Assembly (NCBI GenBank): GCA_039818165.1
Contig: JBCBUL010000003.1
Location: 124,001-188,000 of the forward strand
DNA: 64,000 bases
Source of the DNA: UBA5336 sp039818165
Lineage (GTDB): Bacteria; Pseudomonadota; Alphaproteobacteria; Caulobacterales; Hyphomonadaceae
Direction: 5' to 3'
In this document: positions 32,385 to 40,578 of the stretch, one piece after another
Numbering within the stretch: the first letter of the stretch is position 1
Layout: each line of letters begins with the position of its first letter
Program-made: the position numbers and the translations under genes
The notes under the pieces: model-generated
What the model was told of the DNA's origin: nothing
Database searches by the model: none
Seen by the model: only the letters and a program-made list of their open reading frames with translations

Positions 32385-34435
32385 TGGACACGGCGATTAA
32401 CGTCACCCGGCTCGGGTTTGATCCCTTCCTCGGATGGACGGCGTTCTATGCTGTCGCAGCCACGCTGGCTGTCGTCTGGCTGGTGTACCTTTTCTCGCGC
32501 GGTCAAGCGCCGCTGTCGCGCCTGCTGGGAATCTTGCTGGGTCTGGTAGCACTTTCAAATCCTTCCATCGTCGAAGAGGAACGCGACCAGCTCCCCTCGG
32601 TTGCCGCAGTTATCCTCGATCGCTCTGAAAGCATGGCCTTCGGCACGCGTGCGGACGCGGCAAGATCGGCCTATGACGCGATCACAGCCCGGCTCGGGTC
32701 AGATGAGAGTCTCGAACTGCGCGTGCTTGAGACCGACCCCAAATCCGACGGATCGAATCTCTACGGAGACCTGCAAGCCTTGATGGCCGACGTGTCGAGG
32801 GACCGGATCGCCGGCGCGGTGTTTGTCACGGACGGACAAGTTCACGATCTTCCTGACACCATTCGCGAGGCGACGGATCTTGGCCCCATACACGCCCTTG
32901 TGGCCGGGGATCCGGATCGCGGAGACCGGCGTATCGAAATCGTTGAGGGTCCCAGCTTTGGCATTGTCGGAGAAACCGCCGAGTTCATTATCCGCGCAGA
33001 CGACCCGTCCGGCGGCAACATTCCCGTAGACGTATCCGTGAATGGTGGGGACGTGCGAACCGTCTTCCTGCAATCGGGCCAGGACACCCCTCTGACGTTG
33101 GAAATTGAGCGACGGGGCGAAAACGTCATCGTTCTCGAAACCCCGCCCGGGCGCGAGGAGCTGACACTTGCCAACAACCGAACGGCCGCAAAGCTCTCTG
33201 GCGTGCGCGACCGGCTGCGCGTCTTGCTGATCACGGGGCGACCAAATGCAGCCGGGCGAGTGTGGAGAGATTTGCTGAAATCGGACCCCCAGGTCGATCT
33301 GGTTCATTTCACCATTCTGCGCCCGCCACTGAAGAACACCGATCCGACGCCGATTGAGGAATTGGCGCTGATCACCTTCCCCACCGAGGAGCTGTTTGAG
33401 GAAAAGCTCGGCGAATTCAACCTGATCATATTCGATCAGTATGAGCGGCGGGGTGTGGTCACCCAATCCTATCTGGCGAACATGGCGCGCTATGTCGAAG
33501 ACGGCGGAGCGTTGATCATCGTGGCCGGAGAGCCCTTTGCAGGGGGCGGAAGTCTTGCGCGCACGCCGTTGGCTGCAGTGCTACCAGCCGTTCCCACCGG
33601 CGAGATCATAACCGACAGGTTTGTTCCCGAACTCACCGATGAGGGCAAACGCCACACGGTGACCGCCAGTCTGGATGGGCGCGACTGGGGCGGTTGGATG
33701 CGCACGATCGGAGCGCGCGCTGAGGTCGGGGATGTTCTGATGACGGGCCCGGATGACGCGCCGCTTTTGGTGTTGGACAGGGTCGGTGATGGCCGGGTCG
33801 GCCTGATGTTGTCGGACCAGATCTGGTTGTGGGCGCGCGGCCATGAGGGCGGCGGCCCATTTTCAGAGCTGATCCGGCGCATGGTTCACTGGATGATGAA
33901 GGAACCCGAGTTGGAGGAACGCCAACTCTCCCTGATCGCGAGCGGGGAAACCGCGAAAGTTCGTCTGAGAACCCTGTCGGACGGCGCACCTGACCTGACA
34001 CTGGAGACGCCAGAAGGTGAAATCGTCGCCCTGAACTGGACAGCCGAGGCTCCGGGCCTGTTTGAAGCCGAGGCTCCGATTTCGCAACTCGGCCTGTATC
34101 GCGCACAGGCGGGCGGGCTTGAAGCGGTAGCGCTGAACGGGCCCGCGAACCCGAAGGAATATGCCGATCTGCAATCGACGACGGAGGTGTTGCAGCCCCT
34201 TGCGAACGCCACGCGGGGCGGGGTTTTCAGGATCGGTTCCGATGGAACGCGGCTGCCGGACTTGCGCCGGGTCGGTCGCTCAGGTTCGGCAACGGGGAGC
34301 AACTGGATCGGGTTTCGCGAACGCGGCGCTTATGTGGTGCGGAACTCCACGAGCCGGCCCCTCCTCCCGGGCATTGCGGCCGCCCTATCCCTGATGCTCT
34401 TCCTTCTGGTGGCCTGGCGCCGCGAAGGGCGCTGA
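32384..34435 (+). CDS. large membrane protein, MoxR-operon partner
   Basis: 683 aa, start overlapping the previous stop (TGATG). N-terminal TM segments at about 20-40 and 45-62, a region after about residue 65 resembling a VWA strand (AAVILDRSESMAFGTR, a metal-site DxSxS-type motif as DRSES), an Ig-like region, a class-I glutamine-amidotransferase-like Rossmann region (LIIFDQYERRGVV, GGALIIVAGEPFAGGGS), and one C-terminal TM (LPGIAAALSLMLFLLVAWRR). Conserved as last gene in alphaproteobacterial MoxR-DUF58-DUF4159 operons. The catalytic Cys of true amidotransferases is not seen. It ends before a terminator shared with rplA. Confidence 0.82.
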   Translation: MDTAINVTRLGFDPFLGWTAFYAVAATLAVVWLVYLFSRGQAPLSRLLGILLGLVALSNPSIVEEERDQLPSVAAVILDRSESMAFGTRADAARSAYDAITARLGSDESLELRVLETDPKSDGSNLYGDLQALMADVSRDRIAGAVFVTDGQVHDLPDTIREATDLGPIHALVAGDPDRGDRRIEIVEGPSFGIVGETAEFIIRADDPSGGNIPVDVSVNGGDVRTVFLQSGQDTPLTLEIERRGENVIVLETPPGREELTLANNRTAAKLSGVRDRLRVLLITGRPNAAGRVWRDLLKSDPQVDLVHFTILRPPLKNTDPTPIEELALITFPTEELFEEKLGEFNLIIFDQYERRGVVTQSYLANMARYVEDGGALIIVAGEPFAGGGSLARTPLAAVLPAVPTGEIITDRFVPELTDEGKRHTVTASLDGRDWGGWMRTIGARAEVGDVLMTGPDDAPLLVLDRVGDGRVGLMLSDQIWLWARGHEGGGPFSELIRRMVHWMMKEPELEERQLSLIASGETAKVRLRTLSDGAPDLTLETPEGEIVALNWTAEAPGLFEAEAPISQLGLYRAQAGGLEAVALNGPANPKEYADLQSTTEVLQPLANATRGGVFRIGSDGTRLPDLRRVGRSGSATGSNWIGFRERGAYVVRNSTSRPLLPGIAAALSLMLFLLVAWRREGR

Positions 34436-34450
34436 TCCATCCGTAATGTC

Positions 34451-34488
34451 CTAAAAACAGAAAAGGCGCGCCCAGCCGGACGCGCCTT
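34451..34488 (-). terminator. rho-independent terminator of rplKA
   Basis: AAGGCGCG (34463-34470) and CGCGCCTT (34481-34488) form an 8-bp stem with a 10-nt loop. On the minus strand it is followed by TTTTCTGTTTTT. It ends the rplK-rplA transcript and, being symmetrical, may also stop the convergent MoxR operon. Confidence 0.9.
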
Positions 34489-34515
34489 GCCCAAACGGAT
34501 TTCAGGTCGCTGGAG

Positions 34516-35214
34516 CTAGGCTTCAGCGATGGCTTCTGCCGCGTCGACCGTCACGCCAGGGCCCATGGTCGAGCTAAGTGCGATCTTCTTCACATAGGTG
34601 CCTTTGGCGCCTGATGGCTTTGCCTTCATCAGGGCGCCAATAAACGCCTTGAGGTTGGTTTTCAGGTCATCTTCGGAGAAACTGGCCTTGCCGATGCCGG
34701 CGTGGATGATGCCCAGCTTTTCAACGCGGAACTCAACCGAACCGCCCTTGGCGTCTTTTACGGCTTGCCCGACGTTTGGCGTAACCGTGCCCACTTTCGG
34801 GTTTGGCATCAGACCGCGCGGGCCAAGCACCTTACCGAGCCGGCCCACAACGCTCATCATGTCCGGCGAAGCGATCACACGGTCGAAATCCATGAAGCCG
34901 CCTTGGACCTTCTCCATAAGGTCTTCAGCGCCGACAATGTCTGCACCCGCTTCCTTGGCTTCTTCAGCCTTGGCGTCCTTGGCGAACACGGCAACGCGAA
35001 CGGCCTTGCCCGTGCCAGCCGGCAGGGTGACCATGCCGCGCACCATCTGGTCGGCGTATTTCGGGTCGACACCCAGATTCACGGCAATCTCGACCGTCTC
35101 GTCAAACTTTGCGGTGGCGTTCGCTTTCACGATCTTCACGGCTTCATCAATGCCGTAAACCGTTTCGACATCGCGCTTCTCAGCGGCAGCGCGGTAGCGT
35201 TTTCCAGTTGCCAT
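34516..35214 (-). CDS. rplA: 50S ribosomal protein L1
   Basis: 232 aa from the ATG at 35214. N terminus MATGKRYRAAAEKRDVE and the rRNA-binding regions FDETVEIAVNLGVDPKYADQ and GRLGKVLGPRGLMPNPKVGT are diagnostic. L1 forms the L1 stalk of the 50S subunit and represses its own operon by binding the rplK leader. It lies 4 nt after rplK and is followed by a strong terminator; rplJ and rplL, the usual next genes, are not here. Confidence 0.98.
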   Translation of the reverse strand: MATGKRYRAAAEKRDVETVYGIDEAVKIVKANATAKFDETVEIAVNLGVDPKYADQMVRGMVTLPAGTGKAVRVAVFAKDAKAEEAKEAGADIVGAEDLMEKVQGGFMDFDRVIASPDMMSVVGRLGKVLGPRGLMPNPKVGTVTPNVGQAVKDAKGGSVEFRVEKLGIIHAGIGKASFSEDDLKTNLKAFIGALMKAKPSGAKGTYVKKIALSSTMGPGVTVDAAEAIAEA

Positions 35215-35218
35215 TGCC

Positions 35219-35647
35219 CTACTCCACCACATCAAGGCCCATCGACCGGGCAGAGCCGGCGATGATTTTCTGGGCCTGGTCCAGATCGTTTGCGTTCAGG
35301 TCCGCCATCTTTTGCTCGGCGATCTCACGGCACTGGGCCATGGTCACACTGCCAGCAATGCTGCGACCAGGCTCCTGCGAGCCCTTCTTAAGCTTGGCAG
35401 CCTTCTTGAGCAGCACCGAAGCTGGCGCCGTCTTCACAACAAAGGTGAAAGACTTGTCCTGATAGTAGTCGATGACCACTGGGAGCGGCAGGCCCTGTTC
35501 CATCTGCTGGGTCTTCGCATTGAAGGCCTTACAGAATTCCATGATGTTGATGCCGCGCTGACCGAGGGCCGGGCCCACGGGCGGGGAGGGATTGGCCTGT
35601 CCGGCCGGAATCTGGAGCTTGAGCTGCCCCAGCAGTTTCTTCGCCAT
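35219..35647 (-). CDS. rplK: 50S ribosomal protein L11
   Basis: 142 aa. MAKKLLGQLKLQIPAGQANP, PPVGPALGQRGINIMEFCK and FTFVVKTAPASVLLKKAA are characteristic of L11, which binds the GTPase-associated centre of 23S rRNA. GAGGA five bases before the ATG. The gene is preceded by a structured leader of about 120 nt and by a glycosyltransferase gene, not by nusG as in most relatives. Confidence 0.98.
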   Translation of the reverse strand: MAKKLLGQLKLQIPAGQANPSPPVGPALGQRGINIMEFCKAFNAKTQQMEQGLPLPVVIDYYQDKSFTFVVKTAPASVLLKKAAKLKKGSQEPGRSIAGSVTMAQCREIAEQKMADLNANDLDQAQKIIAGSARSMGLDVVE

Positions 35648-35766
35648 GATATCCTCATTTGGCTATAGCATTGAGGGTTGCGTGGTGCGGCACGAGCCAT
35701 GGTCTTAGGCAGCCCGCCACCTCCCACACGGGAGTTTTCCACAACCGGGAGGCCCGACTGCGAAAG
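35648..35766 (-). promoter_or_regulatory. rplK leader with alternative hairpins
   Basis: In the minus-strand RNA, CCTCCC (35752-35747) and CTCCC (35734-35730) both precede a single GGGAGG (35725-35720). The second pair gives a tight hairpin CTCCC-GTGT-GGGAG; the first gives a longer one, so the two are mutually exclusive. This suits autogenous control by L1 or attenuation, though I cannot verify the L1-binding consensus. Confidence 0.45.
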
Positions 35767-35771
35767 CGCGC

Positions 35772-35800
35772 TTACTGCTGCATTGGCTAAGCGCCGTCAA
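35772..35800 (-). promoter_or_regulatory. candidate rplK promoter
   Basis: Minus strand: TTGACG (35800-35795), 17-bp spacer, CAGTAA (35777-35772). The -35 lies within the last codons of the glycosyltransferase gene in GGCTTGACGG, a common -35 context in alphaproteobacteria. The -10 is a poor match. Confidence 0.4.
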
Positions 35801-36750
35801 GCCTTTGCTTCGGTATCGCTGCGCTCATATTCGAGCACAAGACGCCCACGCGCATAGTCCACCATACCGAGCCCGCGTTGGAAGGTATAAAGCCGTTTCG
35901 CGACGGCAGCGCTCATGCGCGCGCCAGACCCCAACCAGGCAGCCGAAACGAGACCTGCACCGGCCACAACGCGAATAGCACCATCGAGCCCCGCCCGCGC
36001 CCTCGCCAGCGCGCCATTTCCGCGGCGCCCTGCGATCATAAGCGCATCCGTCATCCCCGTACGGCGCCAACGCTTGTTGAGCCAGACCAGCGTATCGCGC
36101 CCCGGTGGTACCCGTTCATAAGTCACAGCACCTGCGGCATCCGCCAGTGATTCACCCCGGCGCAGCAAGCTATCAAAGAACAGTGTGTCTTCCCCGCCCA
36201 CCAGCGACAACGCTGTATCGAAGGTAAGCCCATGGCGGCGGACAACGGAAAGGTCGATGAGACAATTGTCGGTTCCACCCGGCTTGGCGCGCGGGCCATC
36301 GGCGTCCACGCGTTTGGAGTGGAAATCTCCCTCCACCATCCAGGCCGGGGGGGCGCCTTCGAAGCGGGCCTCCACAGAGCCGAACACCGCCGCCGCACCT
36401 GAACGCTCTTTCTGGAGCCACAATGCGGCCAGCCACCCATCCGCGGGAAGCTCGTCATCGTCTATGAAAGCCAGGAAGTCGTCATCTCGACATTCTGCCA
36501 AGGCGCGATTGCGCACATGGGCCACGCCCGGCCGTGTTTCGTGAGCGTACCCAACCGGATAGACCAGTCCATCGGGGGTGAGGCCATCCACAACTGCGTT
36601 TGCGCGGCCATCGGGGTTGTTGTCGATGACGAGGATACGAACGTGCAATTTGCCCGGCGCCGGATGGCTCTGGAGTTGAAGCGCCGTCAACAATTCAGCC
36701 AAGGACTCATTTCGCTGGAATGTGGGGATGCAAACGACGAGAGAAGCCAA
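35797..36750 (-). CDS. family 2 glycosyltransferase
   Basis: 317 aa from a TTG at 36750 with GGAGG eight bases upstream, giving the typical GT-A start LASLVVCIPTFQRNESL. A GTG at 36849 would extend it but has no ribosome binding site. Seen: ILVIDNNPDG, GVAHVRNRALAEC and the metal-binding acidic cluster FLAFIDDDELP (DxD-like) at about residues 100-112, plus a C-terminal hydrophobic segment. It would transfer a sugar to a surface glycan; no other glycan genes are near. Upstream of and co-directional with rplK, 149 nt away. Confidence 0.88.
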   Translation of the reverse strand: MASLVVCIPTFQRNESLAELLTALQLQSHPAPGKLHVRILVIDNNPDGRANAVVDGLTPDGLVYPVGYAHETRPGVAHVRNRALAECRDDDFLAFIDDDELPADGWLAALWLQKERSGAAAVFGSVEARFEGAPPAWMVEGDFHSKRVDADGPRAKPGGTDNCLIDLSVVRRHGLTFDTALSLVGGEDTLFFDSLLRRGESLADAAGAVTYERVPPGRDTLVWLNKRWRRTGMTDALMIAGRRGNGALARARAGLDGAIRVVAGAGLVSAAWLGSGARMSAAVAKRLYTFQRGLGMVDYARGRLVLEYERSDTEAKA

Positions 36751-36954
36751 GGGCGCATCCTCCAGATGACAATTGGGCAAAGGCGCCCACGAAACTCCAG
36801 ACACATCATGCAAATAGTTCGCCAAAAGAAGCGCGGAAAACGAGTTCACTCAACCGGGTGGAGAAAGGCGCCTGCAATGGCTTGTGGCTTGCCTTTGTGT
36901 GGGTCACAAGTAGGGGCAACGCCGCACAAGAATGGGCTTAGGGGGCCTGCTTTC

Positions 36955-37875
36955 ATGTCAGCGAATATCGCGTCGATTGCGAACCTCAAAGGCGGCGTCG
37001 GCAAGTCGACAACCACGGTCATGCTTGCAGATGGCCTTGCCTATTTCTTTGGTCTGGACGTGCTGGTTGTGGACCTGGATAGCCAGGCCAACTCCAGCCA
37101 GGTCCTGCTGACAGAAGTGGGGCTGGATGCGGCGGCGGATCAGGGCAAAGGCGCCCACGAAATGCTACGTCAGTTTGTGCGCAGCGAACCGCCCGTGGCC
37201 GGGCCGTTTATCGTGCCAAATGCCGTTTCCCTCGAAGAGTTGCGACGGGCCGAGGAGCGCGACGACAGGCTGGGGTGGGTCTCCGTCCTGCCGTCCCATC
37301 CCAAGCTGCGCCTGGCAGAGATGTCCCTTGAAGAAGACTGGTACTCCGGTCCGGGCACGCCCTCGACGCTGGCCGCCGCCCTTACGGCGCACTTCAAAGC
37401 CTCCATAGAGCCCCTGTTGTCGCTCTATGATGTGATCCTGATTGACTGCCCGCCCCATCTCTCACCGCTGTCGCGGGCGGCGCTCTCTGCGTCAGATACA
37501 TTCGTCCTGCCGACGCTGGCCGACCCGATCTCCACCTGGGGCACGAAGCAATTCTCCGATTGGGTCACCGAACACGTCACGGCCGACCTTGCCGCGCAAA
37601 GTTTCATTGTGGTGACCCGTTTTCGCAACACGGCAATGGCCCGGCAAATCCGCGCCGACATCCAGGATGTCTACCTCAAGGACCGGTACTTCGGCGCCGT
37701 GATCCCGGACTCTGTCAGTGTCCTGAAGGCAATGGATCGACCATCTCTGGATAGCTACAACACGTTTCGGGGTAAGTACGGGTCTGTCACAGGCGATGTG
37801 CGCCGTCTGGCCCAGCGCTATGCCGATTTCATGCAAATGCGGACGGGCACGTCCTGGAAAATGGTACGCGAATGA
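36955..37875 (+). CDS. ParA-family ATPase (orphan)
   Basis: 306 aa from the ATG at 36955. Deviant Walker A: LKGGVGKSTTT with K12 and K17; Walker A' LVVDLDSQANSSQ; Walker B VILIDCPPHLSPLSRAAL. A 40-residue acidic insert (residues about 55-115) follows the switch region. Such ATPases position plasmids, chromosomes, chemoreceptors or other cargoes. No parB or parS-like repeat is nearby; instead a 119-aa protein overlaps its stop by ATGA. The chromosomal parAB of this organism is presumably elsewhere. Confidence 0.88.
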   Translation: MSANIASIANLKGGVGKSTTTVMLADGLAYFFGLDVLVVDLDSQANSSQVLLTEVGLDAAADQGKGAHEMLRQFVRSEPPVAGPFIVPNAVSLEELRRAEERDDRLGWVSVLPSHPKLRLAEMSLEEDWYSGPGTPSTLAAALTAHFKASIEPLLSLYDVILIDCPPHLSPLSRAALSASDTFVLPTLADPISTWGTKQFSDWVTEHVTADLAAQSFIVVTRFRNTAMARQIRADIQDVYLKDRYFGAVIPDSVSVLKAMDRPSLDSYNTFRGKYGSVTGDVRRLAQRYADFMQMRTGTSWKMVRE

Positions 37876-38231
37876 CACCCACCGATTTCCTCGACAGGCT
37901 GTTTGACGTGATCCGCGATGAAGCTCGTGCCAACCCCGCTTTTGCGGCACGGCTGGCGAAAGCCGCTGGGGCCCAGATTACGTTTGCCGAGACCGAAAAG
38001 GCCGTGGTGCTGAACCCGCTTGAAGTGGCCGCCGAGGGCGGGGCAAACAGTGTGCGTGCCGCCTTTGAGTCCCTGGACGTGGTGGCTTTGCGCGCCCTGC
38101 TGAAGGAGCACAATTTGGCGTCTGCAATCGACGTGCGCTCTCGGGGCAAGGCGGACTTGCTGGACATGCTTGCGGTTCGCGCCACGGCGCGCGTGGCTTC
38201 TCGCTCCAGCATGACGCCGCCACCGAGCTAA
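37872..38231 (+). CDS. small partner of ParA-like ATPase, SAP/Rho-N-like
   Basis: 119 aa, start overlapping the ParA stop (ATGA). N-terminal half helical (MTPTDFLDRLFDVIRDEARANPAFAA...). Residues about 65-105 (FESLDVVALRALLKEHNL followed by RSRGKADLLDMLAVRA) fit a helix-extended-loop-helix of the SAP or Rho-N type, which binds nucleic acid: the LDxxxLRxLLKEHNL helix and the basic (K)ADLLDML helix. It could link the ATPase to DNA or cargo. Name of the family not known. Confidence 0.65.
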   Translation: MTPTDFLDRLFDVIRDEARANPAFAARLAKAAGAQITFAETEKAVVLNPLEVAAEGGANSVRAAFESLDVVALRALLKEHNLASAIDVRSRGKADLLDMLAVRATARVASRSSMTPPPS

Positions 38232-38245
38232 GGCGCGAAAGTGGT

Positions 38246-38264
38246 CTCGTCCTTTCAGGACGAG
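38246..38264. terminator. hairpin between convergent genes
   Basis: CTCGTCCT-TTC-AGGACGAG: a perfect 8-bp stem with a 3-nt loop, between the stop of the ParA partner gene (38231) and the convergent propeller protein (38288). No T-run on either side, so termination by itself is uncertain. Confidence 0.5.
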
Positions 38265-38287
38265 TGAGAGTGAACCTGACGAGCGGC

Positions 38288-40261
38288 TTAGTTCACCCGG
38301 TCACAGACTGGTGGCAAGCGAGGCGTGTCAAACACGCGGCCACCCGTGGCGAGACAAATTCCGTTATCCATCGCCATCACGTCCAGTGACACGAGGTTCG
38401 AATTCTCTTCCGCGACATTCGCGATCATCCGCGTAACAGGGTATTTCACAACGTCCTCGGAGTCTGCCAGGCAGGTGAATGTGCACTGGTAAGCGTAGGC
38501 CGGACGCTCATCGCGCGGTGACCACGCTGCGGCTTCCGTGCGGGCGCTTTCAGTAGTTGCGCGGACCTGGTCAGCCTCCGCCAAAGCTGCGCGCACAATT
38601 GTCTCGACCGTGGCCTCGGATCCTACGGGCTCAATTTCTGCGACTTCCGGCTCGGACTGCCGGATATCCGCGAGGTCTGGGTCCGCTGCGGCCAAGGCTG
38701 CCACATCAAGCGGGGCAGAGATCTGGCGCATTTCCGGGCGCAGCGTCTCATCCGCGCGGACTTCAGCTTCCAGCGCGGCAACCGCCGAGCGATCGGGTTC
38801 GGGTATCAAGCCACCATTCGTTGGCGGCAAACGAATTGGAGCGGGTCGTACCGTTGCCTGGAGCGCGGCGGTGTCGGCTGCGTAGGCCGCCTCTAGGGCA
38901 AGTGATCCATCAACCACCATGGAGGCCGCAAGCATCGTCGGCTCGGAGGCCTCGACATCCGCCATCACTGCCGCTTGCGGTGTATCAAAGGTGGGCACCG
39001 ATCCGAAGCCTTGTGGGAAAACCCCATTATCGGCCACGGCCATCATCAACATGTCTGTATCGCCGTCGGCGGACCCAACCATGGACCCACCCGCCACAAT
39101 GACCCCGTTCGAGGCAATCTTGGCCGCCTCAAGCGTCGCATTGGAGCGATTTGCCCGTGTACGTGACCACAACTCGCGTCCGTCCGGGTTGAACCGCGCA
39201 ACCCAATGGCGTCGTCCGAGCCCACTGGTCACGGGTTCGGCCATGACCTGAACGCCGCCATCTTCCATGTAAGCGATGACATGGCGACCCGACATGGAGA
39301 GCGCGGGCACATCTCGCATCCAGCTGAGCTGGCCCAAGCCATCAAAGCGGATGAGGGCGGACGGTGCCCCGGCCAGAAGAACGATGCTGCCATCGGAGTC
39401 GAGCGCTGCATCGGCCAGGCGGGCATCGCGGCTGCTGAGAAGTTCGCGCTGCCAGGCCAAGCGACCGCGCCGATCAAGGCGTGCGAGCGAAATCGCCCTG
39501 ACGTCATCATCGGTGCGTGCCTGCAAGGCAATAAGTGCGCCGCCATCACCGCTATCGAAAAGATGGATCGTTTCGACTTCGCCATCCTGGGCGAGATCGC
39601 CCCGCCAAAGCTGCTTTCCCGCATCATCGAGACGAACGATACGGAGACTGCCGTCAAAACGGTCACTGCCGGCGAGCGCGATGAGCGAATGCCCATACTG
39701 CGCATCCTGGATGTCTGCCCAGACCTGATCGCTCTGAACATCGAATGCGCGCGACCAGACGACATTTCCCAAGGCATCGGTGCGCGCAAACGCTGGACGC
39801 ATTCCGACCCAGTGGACAAGGCGTGCAGCACCGTAATCGTCGAGCACGGCGCGAGATACGCTGCCGATCTCCGGATGCTCCACGGTGAACTGCGAGTGCA
39901 CAAAGCCGTGGGGGCCGGTGCGCACGATGACTGCACGTGACGCTTCGTCCTGCTCTACACCCAAGGTAAGGCCTGCGAAGACGAGCTCGTTTCGCGGAGT
40001 AACGGCGACATCCGTAATCTTTTCAAACCCGCCATCTCCCATAACACGTGACCAGGGCTGGCTTGGCAACGCCAGAGGAGACAGGGGGCTGCGCTCGGAC
40101 GCGTCGGCAGAAAAGCGTCCCTGGCCAGACTGCTCAGAGTGATCTGTCAAAACGGCAATCAGAGTGCTGCCCACCAACAGGCCCATAATGAACAGGCCCA
40201 CGGTTCCGAGGCGCCTTAGCGCTCGGATCAATTCAAACACTGTATATTTGGCGAACGTCAT
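38288..40261 (-). CDS. membrane-anchored beta-propeller protein
   Basis: 657 aa from the ATG at 40261 (AAGGGG upstream). One TM at about residues 22-42 (LGTVGLFIMGLLVGSTLIAV), then an external part. From about residue 70 to 410 there are at least five blades marked by the repeat D-x-x-G-x-x-x-W-x-R (TDALGNVVWSRAF, DDAGKQLWRGDL, DRRGRLAWQREL, FDGLGQLSWMRDV, NPDGRELWSRT), as in PQQ-like propellers. An Ala/Glu-rich helical linker follows, then a Cys-containing end (YAYQCTFTCLAD, ICLATG, PPVCDRVN). No known name. It converges with the ParA-like operon and is divergent from the RND genes. Confidence 0.7.
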   Translation of the reverse strand: MTFAKYTVFELIRALRRLGTVGLFIMGLLVGSTLIAVLTDHSEQSGQGRFSADASERSPLSPLALPSQPWSRVMGDGGFEKITDVAVTPRNELVFAGLTLGVEQDEASRAVIVRTGPHGFVHSQFTVEHPEIGSVSRAVLDDYGAARLVHWVGMRPAFARTDALGNVVWSRAFDVQSDQVWADIQDAQYGHSLIALAGSDRFDGSLRIVRLDDAGKQLWRGDLAQDGEVETIHLFDSGDGGALIALQARTDDDVRAISLARLDRRGRLAWQRELLSSRDARLADAALDSDGSIVLLAGAPSALIRFDGLGQLSWMRDVPALSMSGRHVIAYMEDGGVQVMAEPVTSGLGRRHWVARFNPDGRELWSRTRANRSNATLEAAKIASNGVIVAGGSMVGSADGDTDMLMMAVADNGVFPQGFGSVPTFDTPQAAVMADVEASEPTMLAASMVVDGSLALEAAYAADTAALQATVRPAPIRLPPTNGGLIPEPDRSAVAALEAEVRADETLRPEMRQISAPLDVAALAAADPDLADIRQSEPEVAEIEPVGSEATVETIVRAALAEADQVRATTESARTEAAAWSPRDERPAYAYQCTFTCLADSEDVVKYPVTRMIANVAEENSNLVSLDVMAMDNGICLATGGRVFDTPRLPPVCDRVN

Positions 40262-40578
40262 TTTCTTCGCCCCTTTTCCAAATCTTGCCGAGAATGCGCC
40301 GCATTCTGTCCCATTCGGCCAAGCCACTCCCCGCTATAGTGCGGATTACTAGGAAAGAGGTATCGCGTATATCCAAAGTTTAATCAATTAATAACCATAA
40401 CATTCAAATTTTGGGCGAATTGTGTTGTTTTGTTGCACTCTCCTGATTGGGGAAATTCTAGAATAGAATTCCCGTAATCGTATTAGTTTCGTCATTTGAG
40501 TTTCATCCACATAGTTCGATTTGAACTGCAAATTAAGCTGATCTCGCCTATATACCGAGTTGGTATTGAGGGCGTCAG
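40262..40578. other. AT-rich divergent intergenic region
   Basis: 317 bp between the propeller protein and the RND adaptor gene. No gene is supported. From 40370 to 40570 the base composition is near 38 % GC, far below the rest, which suits promoter and operator DNA. It contains an inverted repeat at 40450-40473 and several TTAAT/TTAAC-like words but no TTAA-N7-TTAA box. Confidence 0.5.
40450..40473. promoter_or_regulatory. inverted repeat upstream of RND operon
   Basis: GGGAAATTCTA (40450-40460), spacer GAA, TAGAATTCCC (40464-40473): near-perfect arms with one extra A in the left arm. It lies about 105 bp before the RND adaptor start, a plausible operator site for a repressor encoded elsewhere. 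Confidence 0.4.

Noticed and set aside
40371..40400. CtrA box in the RND intergenic region
   Set aside because: TTAA words are present, but the spacing is 3 rather than 7 bases.
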